Shown here: positions 17,226 to 26,195 of the stretch, in pieces | How positions within the stretch are numbered: the first letter of the stretch is position 1 | How the letters are laid out: every line of letters begins with the position of its first letter | Source: Pseudarthrobacter sp. NamE5 | Lineage (GTDB): Bacteria > Actinomycetota > Actinomycetes > Actinomycetales > Micrococcaceae | Assembly: GCF_005796225.1 (NCBI RefSeq) | Contig: NZ_VAHO01000019.1 | Coordinates: 1 to 63,635 of the forward strand | Length of the DNA stretch: 63,635 nucleotides | Direction: 5' to 3' | The notes under the pieces: generated by a model | Told to the model about the DNA's origin: nothing | Databases searched by the model: none | What the model saw: only the letters and a program-made list of their open reading frames with translations | Made by a program: the position numbers and the translations under genes

Positions 17226-18191
17226 ATGACGCATGCAATAGTCGCACGGGAAGCAGGCGGACCGGAAGTCCTCACCTACACCCAGGTTGACCCTCCGGCC
17301 CCGGGGCCCGGGCAGCTGCTGATCAAGGTGACCGCAGCTGGGGTCAACTTCATTGATACCTACAAGCGCAGCGGCACCTACAAGGTCCCTTTTCCCTTCA
17401 CCCCCGGCTCCGAAGCTGCCGGAACAGTGGAAGCCGTGGGCGAGGGGGTCACCGCTTTCACCCCCGGCGACCGGGTGGCGACTGCCGAGGGCATTAACTG
17501 CTACGCCGATTATGCGCTGGTTGCCGAGGACGCCGCCCTGCCCGTCCCCTCCGGACTGGACGATTTCACCGCCGCCGCACTCCCGCTGCAGGGAATGACG
17601 GCGCATTTCCTGATGAATTCCACATTCAGGGTGGAACCCGGGCACAGGGTGCTGCTGCATGCGGGAGCCGGCGGGGTGGGCCTGCTCCTGACCCAGCTGC
17701 TGAAGGCAAGGGGCGCAGAAGTCATCACCACCGTCTCAACCGGGGAAAAGGAAGAACTGGCGCTGGGCGCCGGTGCGGACCACGTGCTGCCGTACAAGGG
17801 GTTCGCTGGACGGGTGAGGGAGATTACCGGCGGCACTGGTGCCGACGTGGTGTATGACGGAGTCGGAAAGGACACCTTCGACGGCTCGCTTGAAGCATTG
17901 CGGACACGCGGAATGCTGGTCCTCTTCGGTGCCGCGTCCGGACCGGTACCGCCGGTGGATCCGCAGCGCCTCAACTCGGGCGGCTCCCTGTTCCTCACCA
18001 GGCCCACCATTGCCCACCATCTGAGGGACGCAGCGGAACGGCGCTGGCGCTCGAGGGAAATCTTTGCCGCGGCTGCCGACGGCAGCCTCGACGTCCGCAT
18101 CGGTGCCCGCTATCCGTTGGCGCAGGCAGCACAGGCCCACCGCGACCTCGAGGGGCGGCGCACCACCGGAAAGGCCCTCCTGGTCCCGTAG
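17226..18191 (+). CDS. quinone oxidoreductase (zinc-free MDR family, QOR type)
   Basis: A 321-aa NADPH:quinone reductase of the medium-chain dehydrogenase/reductase superfamily. It has the GroES-like N-terminal domain (AAGVNFIDTYKRSG, the QOR signature), the nucleotide motif HAGAGGVGLLLTQLLKARG and ADVVYDGVGKDTF. Zinc-binding cysteines are absent, as in QOR. The ATG at 17226 has a GAAAGGAG ribosome binding site. The gene is single and convergent with pheT. The in vivo electron acceptor is not known. Confidence 0.88.
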   Translation: MTHAIVAREAGGPEVLTYTQVDPPAPGPGQLLIKVTAAGVNFIDTYKRSGTYKVPFPFTPGSEAAGTVEAVGEGVTAFTPGDRVATAEGINCYADYALVAEDAALPVPSGLDDFTAAALPLQGMTAHFLMNSTFRVEPGHRVLLHAGAGGVGLLLTQLLKARGAEVITTVSTGEKEELALGAGADHVLPYKGFAGRVREITGGTGADVVYDGVGKDTFDGSLEALRTRGMLVLFGAASGPVPPVDPQRLNSGGSLFLTRPTIAHHLRDAAERRWRSREIFAAAADGSLDVRIGARYPLAQAAQAHRDLEGRRTTGKALLVP

Positions 18192-18207
18192 CTGCATGCG
18201 CCCGAAA

Positions 18208-18253
18208 AAACGGAGAGTCCCCGCCGCCGGCCAGCTGCGTGGACTCTCCGTTT
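18208..18253. terminator. bidirectional terminator between qor and pheT
   Basis: A perfect 13-bp inverted repeat (AAACGGAGAGTCC at 18208-18220 and its complement at 18241-18253) sits between two convergent genes. The A-run before the left arm and the T-run after the right arm give U-tracts in both directions, so it should work for both transcripts. Confidence 0.85.
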
Positions 18254-18268
18254 CAGTAATGCGCAGCG

Positions 18269-20812
18269 TCAGCGCTGGACGGCTCCGAAACGCTCGCCGG
18301 CGAGTGCCACGGCGCTTTCGCGGGCTGCGGAAGCCTCGTCCGCCGTCAGTGTCCGGTCGGCGGCACGGAAGCGCAGGCTGAAGGCCAGGGACTTCCTGCC
18401 CGCCTCGATACCCTTGCCGGCGTAGACGTCGAACAGGGCGACGTCCTCCAGCAGTTCGCCGGCACCTTCGCGCAGTGCCACCAGGACGTCGTCCGCGGGC
18501 ACGTCGGCGGGGACCACCAGGGCCACGTCCTGGGTTGCGACGGGGAAGGTGGAGATTTGCCGGGCCACGATCACGTCGGGTGCGGCGTCGAACAGCGCGT
18601 CTGCATTGATCTCGAGCGCAACCGAGCGGGCCGGCATGTCCGAAGCCGCCAGCAGCTTGGGGTGCAGCTCGCCTGCATAACCCACTACTTCGCCGGTCCG
18701 CAGTGACAGCTGGGCTGCCCGTCCGGGGTGGAACGCCTGGTGGCTGCCCTGCCGGACCACCAGTTCCACGCCCAGGATATCCCCGGCGAGCCGGGCAATA
18801 TCCAGGGCATCTGCCCAGTCCCAGGTCCGGGGGGCATGTGCTGCTGCCGCCGGGGAATCATGTCCGGTAAGCACTGCGGCGAGGTGGAACGGCTGGGCCG
18901 GGACGCCGTCGTACAAGGCATCCAGTACCTCATCGGCGGGCTTGGCGCCCAGCGGCGGGATGGACTCGGTGCCCATTTTCCCAGCAGGCAGGAACACCAG
19001 GCCCGACTCGAAGAGCGCGAGGTCGCGGAAGCCCCGCGAGTGGTTGCGCTTCGCCACCTCGATCAGCCCCGGCAGGATGGAGGTGCGCAGGTAGCCTTGC
19101 TCCTCACTGATCGGGTTGGCCAGCTTGACGGCCGTCCTCGCCAAGCCCTGTTCAGCCACGCCGAAGGTGTCGTTGGCGGCCTTGGAGACAAACGGGTAGG
19201 ACAGGACTTCGGTGAGCCCCGCGTCGGCGAGCGCCTGGACCAGGCGGCGGCGCTGCTGCTGGACCCGCGTCAGGCCACGTCCGGGGGGTGCCACGGGAAG
19301 CGTGGCGGGGATCTTGTCGTAGCCCACCAGCCGGGCAATTTCCTCGGACAGGTCTTCCTTGGTCTCCAGATCATTCCGCCAGCTGGGAGCCGTGACGGTC
19401 CAGCCGCCGTCGTTCTTCACTACTGCCGCACCGAGGTCCTCGAGGGACGTGACTATCTGCTCCTCAGTGAAGTCGATGCCGATCCTGGCGGCAGCGAAGG
19501 CCGCAGGCAGCTCGATCGTCACGGAGTCAGGTGCAGTTCCGACGTCGGTACCGGCCTCATCCGCCGTACCGCCTGCCAGTTCCACCAGGAGGTCGACGGC
19601 GCGCTGGGCGGCGATTCCTGCGACCTGCCAGTCCACGCCGCGCTCGAAGCGCTTGGACGCTTCAGAAGGCAGCTTGTGGCGCCGGCGGGAGCGGGCGATG
19701 GAGACTTCCTCGAAGTGCGCAGCCTCCACCAGGATGTTCGACGTCGTGTCCCCCACCTCGGTGGCGGCACCGCCCATTACGCCGGCGACGCCGATGGGGC
19801 CGGAGGCATCGGTGATCAGCAGGTCCTCGGGATCGAGCGGACGTTCCTTGCCGTCGAGAGTGGTCAGCTTCTCACCGGCAAGGGCGCGCCGGACCACAAT
19901 GTCACCGGACAGCTTGTCCTGGTCATAAAAATGCAGTGGCTGGCCGAGTTCCAGCATGACGTAGTTGGAGATGTCCACCGGCAGTGAGATGGACCGGATG
20001 CCGGCCAGTCGGAGCCGGGACACCATCCACTGCGGGGTCGGCCTGTTGGCGTCTACTCCGCGGACAGTACGGGCAACGAAGCGGTCGCAGCCCGGCTTGC
20101 CGTAGATAGGGGCGTCATCGTTGATTTTGACGCCGTAGCCTCCGGAGAGTGCTGCAGGAGCCAGGACCTTGCTGGCCGGGTCCGTAAACACTGTCCCGGT
20201 GGCATGTGCGTACTCGCGTGCCACTCCGCGGATGGAGAAGGCATAGCCGCGGTCAGGGGTGACGTTGATTTCGGCGGCTTCATCGTAGAGGCCCAGGAGC
20301 TCCATGGCGTCGGCGCCCACCTCGGGGTCCAGCCCGATGCGCGACAGCACCAGGATGCCGTCGTGGTCCTCGCCGATCCCCAGCTCGCGGACGGAGGCGA
20401 TCATGCCGGCTGAGAGGTGACCGTAGGTCTTCCGGGCGGAGATGTGGAAGTTTCCTGGCAGCACGGCGCCCGGAAGGGTCACCACTACCTTGTCACCCTC
20501 CACGAAATTGTGGGCGCCGCAGATGATGCCCTGCACACCGGAAGGGTCGATGCCCTTACCGGTGAGCTTCTGTTCCTGCCCCTCGGGGACAACCCGGACC
20601 TGGCACCAGTTGATGGTTTTGCCGTTGGTCTGCGGCTCCTTGACCAGGCTCAGCACCTGGCCCACCACGATGGGACCCTTCAGGGTGTCGGTGGGACGGT
20701 GGACGTCCTCTTCTTCGAAGCCGACCTTGACCAGCTCGGCCATCACGTCTTCGGCCGTCGCTCCGGCCGGTACCTCTGCGAATTCACGCAGCCAGGAAAT
20801 TGGGATACGCAC
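18269..20812 (-). CDS. pheT: phenylalanine--tRNA ligase beta subunit
   Basis: Large subunit of the cytoplasmic alpha2-beta2 PheRS. The 847-aa protein starts RIPISWLREFAEVPAG and contains an EMAP-type tRNA-binding domain (about residues 40-150), B3/B4 editing domain (with NYVMLELGQPLHFYD), B5 and a C-terminal ferredoxin-fold anticodon-binding domain. GTG at 20812 was chosen because it follows the pheS stop by 2 bp and gives the standard N-terminus; a longer frame to 21259 lies inside pheS. Confidence 0.96.
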   Translation of the reverse strand: MRIPISWLREFAEVPAGATAEDVMAELVKVGFEEEDVHRPTDTLKGPIVVGQVLSLVKEPQTNGKTINWCQVRVVPEGQEQKLTGKGIDPSGVQGIICGAHNFVEGDKVVVTLPGAVLPGNFHISARKTYGHLSAGMIASVRELGIGEDHDGILVLSRIGLDPEVGADAMELLGLYDEAAEINVTPDRGYAFSIRGVAREYAHATGTVFTDPASKVLAPAALSGGYGVKINDDAPIYGKPGCDRFVARTVRGVDANRPTPQWMVSRLRLAGIRSISLPVDISNYVMLELGQPLHFYDQDKLSGDIVVRRALAGEKLTTLDGKERPLDPEDLLITDASGPIGVAGVMGGAATEVGDTTSNILVEAAHFEEVSIARSRRRHKLPSEASKRFERGVDWQVAGIAAQRAVDLLVELAGGTADEAGTDVGTAPDSVTIELPAAFAAARIGIDFTEEQIVTSLEDLGAAVVKNDGGWTVTAPSWRNDLETKEDLSEEIARLVGYDKIPATLPVAPPGRGLTRVQQQRRRLVQALADAGLTEVLSYPFVSKAANDTFGVAEQGLARTAVKLANPISEEQGYLRTSILPGLIEVAKRNHSRGFRDLALFESGLVFLPAGKMGTESIPPLGAKPADEVLDALYDGVPAQPFHLAAVLTGHDSPAAAAHAPRTWDWADALDIARLAGDILGVELVVRQGSHQAFHPGRAAQLSLRTGEVVGYAGELHPKLLAASDMPARSVALEINADALFDAAPDVIVARQISTFPVATQDVALVVPADVPADDVLVALREGAGELLEDVALFDVYAGKGIEAGRKSLAFSLRFRAADRTLTADEASAARESAVALAGERFGAVQR

Positions 20813-20814
20813 TG

Positions 20815-21876
20815 TTAGATCTCCATCCCGAAGTGCTCGCTGAAACGTACATCGCCTTCGATCATGTCGCGCATGTCCCCCACCTCGTTGCGGAACATGA
20901 GGGTGCGCTCGATGCCCATGCCGAAGGCAAAACCTGAATAGACGTCCGGGTCGATTCCGGCAGCGCGAAGGACGTTGGGATTGACCATGCCGCAGCCGCC
21001 CCACTCGATCCACCGGGGTCCACCCTTGGCGCCGGGGTGGAAGATGTCCAGCTCGGCAGAGGGCTCGGTAAACGGAAAGTAGTTGGGCCGCAGCCTGATC
21101 TGGGCCTCGTCGCCGAACATCTGCCGCGCGAAGTGCTCCAGGGTGCCCCGGAGATCGGCCATGCTGAGCTTCTTGTCGATGGCCAGGCCTTCGAACTGGT
21201 GGAACACCGGCGTGTGCGTGGCGTCCAGTTCGTCGGTGCGGAACACCTTGCCCGGGCACAGCACGTAGATGGGCAGCTCACGTTCGAGCATCGAGCGGAC
21301 CTGTACAGGGGAAGTGTGCGTGCGCATCAGCAGGTGGGCCTCGGGCGGCTCGACGAAAAAGGTGTCCTGCATTTCGCGGGCGGGGTGGTCCGGCCTGAAA
21401 TTCAACGCATCGAAGTTGAACCATTCAGATTCAACCTCGGGTCCTTCCGCAATTTCCCAGCCCATGCCCACGAAGATGTCTGCGACGCGGTCCTGCAGGG
21501 TGGACAGCGGGTGCCTGGCGCCGGCACGGCGACGCCGCGGGGCGGCCGTGACGTCAACTGTCTCTTCCAGGAGGATCCGGGCGTCGTTTTCCGCTTCCAG
21601 CTCGGCCGTGCGGTCCGCGAGCGCCTTATTGACCCGGCCGCGGGAGGCACCCATCAGCTTTCCGGCCACAGCCTTCTGCTCCTTGGGCAGCTTCCCAATC
21701 TCTCGGTTGGCAAGGCTAAGCGGGGACTTCTCGCCGGTATGGGCAAGCCTCACCGCCTTCAGCTCGTCAAGGTCGGCCGCGCCGGCGATGGCGGCGATGG
21801 CCTGGTCTACAGCGGCAGTAATGGCGGCTCCATCCGTGGGATTCGGGATGGCGGCGCCCGGCAAAGTTTCAGTCAT
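20815..21876 (-). CDS. pheS: phenylalanine--tRNA ligase alpha subunit
   Basis: Catalytic subunit of PheRS. The 353-aa protein has an N-terminal coiled coil (KLMGASRGRVNKALADRTAEL) and class II motifs: motif 2 in FRTDELDATHTPVFHQFEG and motif 3 in GMGIERTLMFRNEV. It is followed by pheT at 2 bp. The 198 bp between it and the divergent 22075 gene show no recognised leader peptide or T-box. Confidence 0.96.
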   Translation of the reverse strand: MTETLPGAAIPNPTDGAAITAAVDQAIAAIAGAADLDELKAVRLAHTGEKSPLSLANREIGKLPKEQKAVAGKLMGASRGRVNKALADRTAELEAENDARILLEETVDVTAAPRRRRAGARHPLSTLQDRVADIFVGMGWEIAEGPEVESEWFNFDALNFRPDHPAREMQDTFFVEPPEAHLLMRTHTSPVQVRSMLERELPIYVLCPGKVFRTDELDATHTPVFHQFEGLAIDKKLSMADLRGTLEHFARQMFGDEAQIRLRPNYFPFTEPSAELDIFHPGAKGGPRWIEWGGCGMVNPNVLRAAGIDPDVYSGFAFGMGIERTLMFRNEVGDMRDMIEGDVRFSEHFGMEI

Positions 21877-22074
21877 CTACTGTTCTTAGCTACGAGTCGT
21901 GGCTGCCGGTGAACGGGCAGCCCTGTACGGTTCCCCGCGGCTTGTCCGTCACTGGCAGGTCATGGATGAATGCCCTCAACAATCAGCGCATCCAATGACC
22001 AGGTCAAGGCCCACCGGTGAAACCGGCGGCCACTGGCATCCAGTCTAATTCAAGGCCCCGGCTACCATGGTCTC

Positions 22075-22590
22075 ATGACAGTGCTGCCGGGATCCGGAGG
22101 GCAGGGGCCCCTGACGGCTGCCCAGCGGCTGAGGCAGGGGGCAAACCTGGTAAACGGCACTACGCTCCTTGGCCTTGCTGTGGCCGTCGCGGCCCGGACT
22201 GATCTGGCCAAGGGCCCCCGGGGCCTGCTCATTGCGGGCGGGTACCGGTGGCGGCTGCCGTTTGCGGGGGCCTTTGCCTTGGGAAACGTGGTCCTTTGCC
22301 GTTCCACTGCCGGCGAACTGCTGGCCCGGCGTGAACTGCTCCGGCACGAGGAGAGACACTGCAGCCAGTACGCCTGGTGCCTTGGCGTGCCGTTCCTGCC
22401 GCTGTATCTCCTGGCTGCCGGCTGGTCAGTGCTGCGGACCGGAAACCCGGGCACGGCCAACGTCTTTGAGCGCCACGCGGGACTTGCCGCAGGAGGCTAC
22501 CCCGCCAAGGGATCCCTTCGTCATGGGTCCGCCCCGCACGAGGTTCGGGACCCCCGGCTGTGGGGCCGGCGTCGTCGCCGCACGCCTTGA
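22075..22590 (+). CDS. small membrane-associated protein with HEXXH zinc-peptidase-like motif
   Basis: I do not recognise this 171-aa protein as a named family. It has a HEERHCSQYA segment (H91, E92, H95, then Q98), followed by LGVPFLPLYLLAAGWSVL, a hydrophobic stretch, and later NVFERHAG, where E132/E133 could be the third zinc ligand. That order (HEXXHxxQ, hydrophobic segment, then FExxA) recalls short gluzincin-type proteins related to the DUF4157 group. The C-terminus is basic. No ribosome binding site is seen; TACCAT lies six bases upstream of the ATG, fitting a leaderless start. It ends just upstream of the LexA-boxed radical SAM gene. Enzyme activity is unproven. Confidence 0.65.
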   Translation: MTVLPGSGGQGPLTAAQRLRQGANLVNGTTLLGLAVAVAARTDLAKGPRGLLIAGGYRWRLPFAGAFALGNVVLCRSTAGELLARRELLRHEERHCSQYAWCLGVPFLPLYLLAAGWSVLRTGNPGTANVFERHAGLAAGGYPAKGSLRHGSAPHEVRDPRLWGRRRRRTP

Positions 22591-22615
22591 CTTTTATTCG
22601 AACGTAACTTCGAAT
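22587..22615 (+). promoter_or_regulatory. LexA-controlled promoter of the radical SAM gene
   Basis: The sequence TCGAACGTAACTTCGA (22598-22613) differs from the actinobacterial LexA box TCGAAC-N4-GTTCGA at one of the 12 fixed positions. It lies between a -35 TTGACT (22587-22592) and a -10 TCGAAT (22610-22615; spacer 17 bp), overlapping the -10. The start codon at 22623 follows the -10 by seven bases. LexA bound here would block the promoter. Confidence 0.65.
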
Positions 22616-22622
22616 GGTCTTC

Positions 22623-23729
22623 ATGAGATGGGACGCGCAGACGCTGACGCCGCCACCGGGCGAAGCTTCGGGGGGCGCCGCTCCGGCACTTCTGCCCCTG
22701 GCGGGACTGGTGCGCTCCGTCACCACTCCAGAGTTCGCAGGCATCACCTTCCACGAGGTCACCGCCAAGTCGGTTCTGAACAGGGTGCCTGCCGGCTCCC
22801 GGATGCCGTTCGAGTGGACCATCAATCCCTACCGGGGCTGCAGTCACGCCTGTGTCTACTGCTTCGCACGCAAGACCCACACCTACCTGGATTTCGACGC
22901 CGGGCTGGACTTTGACCGGCAGGTGGTGGTGAAAGTCAACAGTGCGGAAGTGCTGCGGAAAGAGCTGGCCAAACCGTCCTGGGGCCGCCACCAGGTTGCC
23001 CTGGGCACCAACACCGACCCCTACCAACGGGCCGAGGGCCGGTACCAGCTGATGCCCGGCATCATCACTGCTTTGGCCGAGTCCGGCACCCCCCTGTCCA
23101 TCCTCACCAAGGGGACGCTGCTGGCACGGGACATTCCGCTGCTCAAGACCGCCGCCAGCCAGGTGCCGGTGGGCCTGGGCATTTCGCTGGCCATGACGGA
23201 CGAGGCACTTTCGGAAGCCGTGGAGCCGGGAACGCCGGGACCGCGGGCCCGGCTCAAGCTCGTATCCCGCCTCCGTGAAGCGGGCCTTCCATGCGGCGTC
23301 ATGGCCATGCCCATCCTGCCGTGGCTCTCGGACAGTGACGAGGCCCTGGATTCCCTCTTTTCATCCCTTGCGGCAGCAGGGGCCACCGGCGTCACCGCCG
23401 GCGCCCTCTACCTCAAGCCCGGCGGCACCAGGGAGTGGTTCATGAAATGGATCGCCGCCCATCATCCCGAACTCGCCGGCCGTTACCGCCGGCTCTACGG
23501 CTCAGGCTCCTATGCCGCCAAGGAGTACCGCTCCTGGCTGGCAGGCAAAGTCCGGTACTTCAAAGCCCGGCATGGTTTCGGCAATTCGTCCGGCTTCAGC
23601 CACAGGGACCTGGAGGACGATCCCCGGGGCGAGGAAGCCGAGTACCCCGCGGGCATCATCCCGCAAGGACCAGCGGGTACTCCGGGCTCCGGCACTCCTG
23701 CAGGCGCCGGCCAACTGACGCTGTTCTAG
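22623..23729 (+). CDS. Rv2578c-family radical SAM protein (SplB-like)
   Basis: A 368-aa radical SAM enzyme with the iron-sulfur motif CSHACVYC (C73, C77, C80) followed by FARKTHTYLDFDAG. This is the family of M. tuberculosis Rv2578c, often annotated as spore-photoproduct-lyase-like; its reaction is not established. In mycobacteria the gene has been reported as LexA-bound, which fits the LexA box here. The ATG at 22623 was preferred over the one at 22614 because it gives the family N-terminus MRWDAQ and fits a leaderless start. A role in DNA-damage response is inferred from the box and the family. Confidence 0.85.
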   Translation: MRWDAQTLTPPPGEASGGAAPALLPLAGLVRSVTTPEFAGITFHEVTAKSVLNRVPAGSRMPFEWTINPYRGCSHACVYCFARKTHTYLDFDAGLDFDRQVVVKVNSAEVLRKELAKPSWGRHQVALGTNTDPYQRAEGRYQLMPGIITALAESGTPLSILTKGTLLARDIPLLKTAASQVPVGLGISLAMTDEALSEAVEPGTPGPRARLKLVSRLREAGLPCGVMAMPILPWLSDSDEALDSLFSSLAAAGATGVTAGALYLKPGGTREWFMKWIAAHHPELAGRYRRLYGSGSYAAKEYRSWLAGKVRYFKARHGFGNSSGFSHRDLEDDPRGEEAEYPAGIIPQGPAGTPGSGTPAGAGQLTLF

Positions 23730-23773
23730 TTTCCTGGCGTTTGGATTGCCGGCGGTTCAGTTGGGCGGGTTGC

Positions 23774-24223
23774 TCAGTTTGCTGTTTGGCCCGCCGGCAT
23801 ACACAACGTAGACAACAGGGCCCGCACGATCGGAAAATCGGCCGGGATCCACGGCAGGCCAAGTACGGCGTCCGTTTCAGCCAGCGGCACCCAGCGCAGC
23901 TCGTCATGGTCTTCGAGCGGCCGGGCCACCCCGTGGGCGACCTCCGCAAACCACACCCGCATGCTGGCACGGTCGTTCAGCGGCCACCCGCTAGGCAATT
24001 CCGAAACCAACTCGTTACCCAGGCGGACTTCAATTCCCAGTTCCTCGGACAGCTCCCGGGCCAGTGCCTCCTCCGGCGCCTCGCCGGGTTCCACCTTGCC
24101 GCCCGGAAACTCCCACAGCCCGGCCAGGTTCTCAGGTGCGCTGCGCCTGGCCACGAGCAGCAGGGAAGGCTCCGCGAGGCTGTCCACCACCGCTCCGCCC
24201 ACTACCTGTATCAGTCCGGTCAC
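23774..24223 (-). CDS. Nudix hydrolase, MutT-like (8-oxo-dGTP diphosphatase type)
   Basis: A 149-aa Nudix protein with a full Nudix box, GGKVEPGEAPEEALARELSEELGI (split: GGKVEPGEAPEEAL then ARELSEELGI), preceded by LLLVARRSAPENLAGLWEFPG. This arrangement is typical of MutT homologues that remove oxidised nucleotides from the pool. It is convergent with the radical SAM gene and divergent from the MFS gene. Substrate preference cannot be read from sequence alone. Confidence 0.85.
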   Translation of the reverse strand: MTGLIQVVGGAVVDSLAEPSLLLVARRSAPENLAGLWEFPGGKVEPGEAPEEALARELSEELGIEVRLGNELVSELPSGWPLNDRASMRVWFAEVAHGVARPLEDHDELRWVPLAETDAVLGLPWIPADFPIVRALLSTLCMPAGQTAN

Positions 24224-24379
24224 CGCCCTATTCTATGGGGGACAATGATGGAACCGGACCCCTTGCCCGCCTCGGGAATACCCCTCCACTATTCCGGGTT
24301 GTTTGCAGGGACCGGTCTGACCAGCCCCACTGCCGTGGCTTCAGCACCTTTCCCGTTCCAATCCCGAAAAAGCAGGCAT

Positions 24380-25588
24380 ATGAGCAGCGTCCTCGAAAAG
24401 TCCACGGCAGCCTCCACCAGGTCCTCCAACCTCGCGATGGCCATTTTCTCTCTGGCCATGGGCGGAGTGGGTATCGGGGTGACGGAGTTCACCATGATGG
24501 GCCTGTTAAAGGAAGTTGAGCAGGGACTTGCCATCTCTACGCCCGAAGCCGGCCACCTCATTTCGGCCTACGCGCTGGGCGTGGTAGTGGGAGCTCCCTT
24601 ATTGGCCGCCGTCGGCGCCAAACTCCCCCGCAAGCATCTGGCACTCGGGCTGATGCTGTTCTTTACCGTCGCCAACTTCGCCTCCTACCTCGCGCCGGAT
24701 TACGGAACGATGCTCGCCTCCCGGTTCGCAGCCGGCCTGCCGCACGGCGCCTTTTTCGGTGTGGCAGCTGTGATCGCTGCATCCCTGGTTCCGCCAAGCC
24801 GGCGTGGGTGGGCAATTTCCATGGTGATGGCAGGGCTGAGCATCTCGAACGTCGTGGGAGTTCCCTTCGCCACCTGGCTGGGGCAGACGTACGGATGGCG
24901 GCTGCTCTTTATCCTGGTGGGCTTCATTGGCCTTGCGACCCTGGCGATGGTGTGGAAATTTGTCCCCTTCCAGGAGGCCCATCCCGACGCCAGCATCAGG
25001 CGGGAGCTTGGCGCACTTAAACGGCTGCAGGTCTGGCTGGCCATCCTGATCGGCATTGTAGGTTTCGGTGGATTTTTTGCCACCTACACCTATATTTCCC
25101 ATACCATGACGCTGGTCGCGGGCATCCCGTCGGCGCTGATTCCGCTGGTGGTGGCGCTGTACGGCCTGGGAATGGTGGCGGGCAACATCGTTGGCGGCAG
25201 GATTGCGGACAGGTCGGTCATGGGAACGCTGTACAACGTATTGCCCGCCATTGCTGTTGCTTTGGTGGTCTATGCTGTGGCCGCCCACTGGCCCTGGTCT
25301 GCATTTGTCATGGTGTTCGTGGTAGGCGCATCCGGATCCATGCTGATCCCGGCGCTGCAGACACGGCTCCTGGACGCATCGCCGGACGCCCCTTCCCTGG
25401 CCTCGTCGCTGAACCACGCGGCACTGAATGTCGCCAACGCCCTTGGCGCGTTCCTGGGCGGACTCGTCATCGCGCTGGGCTGGGGCTACGTGGCACCGGC
25501 GCTGGTGGGTGCCGTCCTCGCCCTGTTGGGGTTGGGCGTCGCCGTGGCGAGCGGCCTCCTCGAGCGCAAAAGGCCGCTGACTGCCTGA
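24380..25588 (+). CDS. MFS transporter (AraJ/Cmx-like drug or sugar efflux family)
   Basis: A 402-aa inner-membrane protein with about 12 predicted membrane segments. The N-terminal part (FSLAMGGVGIGVTEFTMMGLL, then EAGHLISAYALGVVVGAPLLA) and the motif in the second half (SSLNHAALNVANALGAFLGG) match the DHA12/AraJ efflux branch, which includes chloramphenicol exporters. The substrate is unknown. The ATG at 24380 follows AGCAGG; the long open frame upstream overlaps the radical SAM gene and was rejected. Confidence 0.87.
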   Translation: MSSVLEKSTAASTRSSNLAMAIFSLAMGGVGIGVTEFTMMGLLKEVEQGLAISTPEAGHLISAYALGVVVGAPLLAAVGAKLPRKHLALGLMLFFTVANFASYLAPDYGTMLASRFAAGLPHGAFFGVAAVIAASLVPPSRRGWAISMVMAGLSISNVVGVPFATWLGQTYGWRLLFILVGFIGLATLAMVWKFVPFQEAHPDASIRRELGALKRLQVWLAILIGIVGFGGFFATYTYISHTMTLVAGIPSALIPLVVALYGLGMVAGNIVGGRIADRSVMGTLYNVLPAIAVALVVYAVAAHWPWSAFVMVFVVGASGSMLIPALQTRLLDASPDAPSLASSLNHAALNVANALGAFLGGLVIALGWGYVAPALVGAVLALLGLGVAVASGLLERKRPLTA

Positions 25589-25775
25589 TCCTGGACCCTG
25601 GCAGGAGCAGCCCGGTCAGCTGCGAAAACCAGCCCAGCACCGTGCCCGCAGGCCTCTGGGCAACCCCCGACCTGCCGGACAGAGGCTCTCCAGAAGCCTG
25701 CTGACTTTATGTCGGCGTTATGTTAGCTTGAGCCTCATCGGGACCATCACATCCCGGTAAACATAAGGAGGAGAG

Positions 25776-26051
25776 ATGGGTTTTCTTGCTTGGATCATCC
25801 TCGGCCTCATTGTCGGGGCCATCGTTAAGGCGGTCATGCCGGGACGGGTTGGCGGCGGTTGGGTTACCAGTCTTGTTCTCGGCGTCGTGGGCGCCATCGT
25901 AGGCGGCTGGATCGGCAGCCTCCTGTTCAACCGGGGCGATCTGGCTTTCTTCGACCTCGGCACCTGGATTCTGGCCATCGTCGGTGGCCTGGTGGTCGCC
26001 GGCATCTACGGGGCCATCACAGGACGCGGAAAGGCAACCCGCGCACCCTGA
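25776..26051 (+). CDS. GlsB/YeaQ/YmgE family stress-associated membrane protein
   Basis: A 91-aa, glycine-rich protein with three membrane segments: MGFLAWIILGLIVGAIVKAV, VTSLVLGVVGAIVGGWIGSLLF and TWILAIVGGLVVAGIYGAI. This matches the transglycosylase-associated/GlsB family, which is induced by general stress in many bacteria; its function is unknown. A strong AAGGAGGAG ribosome binding site precedes the ATG. The 187 bp upstream holds an AT-richer promoter-like region (about 25700-25735) but no clear hexamers. A strong terminator follows. Confidence 0.9.
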   Translation: MGFLAWIILGLIVGAIVKAVMPGRVGGGWVTSLVLGVVGAIVGGWIGSLLFNRGDLAFFDLGTWILAIVGGLVVAGIYGAITGRGKATRAP

Positions 26052-26081
26052 CGTGCACCGCGCCGAACATTTAGCACCACC

Positions 26082-26106
26082 AAGGCCCCGGCTCATCCGG
26101 GGCCTT
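26082..26106. terminator. terminator after the GlsB-type gene
   Basis: A perfect 10-bp inverted repeat (AAGGCCCCGG and its complement) with a 5-nt loop is followed by ATTTCGTT on the plus strand. It separates the GlsB-type gene from the convergent rRNA methyltransferase gene and could act in both directions. Confidence 0.85.
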
Positions 26107-26195
26107 ATTTCGTTCCGCAACACTTCGTTCTGCACTGGACCGGAGACTTACTGATGTCCGAAGTGCCGGAAGGAGCCAGGAAGCGGTGCAGGTTC

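Noticed and set aside
21877..22074. T-box or leader-peptide attenuator for pheST
   Set aside because: No T-box sequence and no phenylalanine-rich short open frame were seen in the 198-bp gap.
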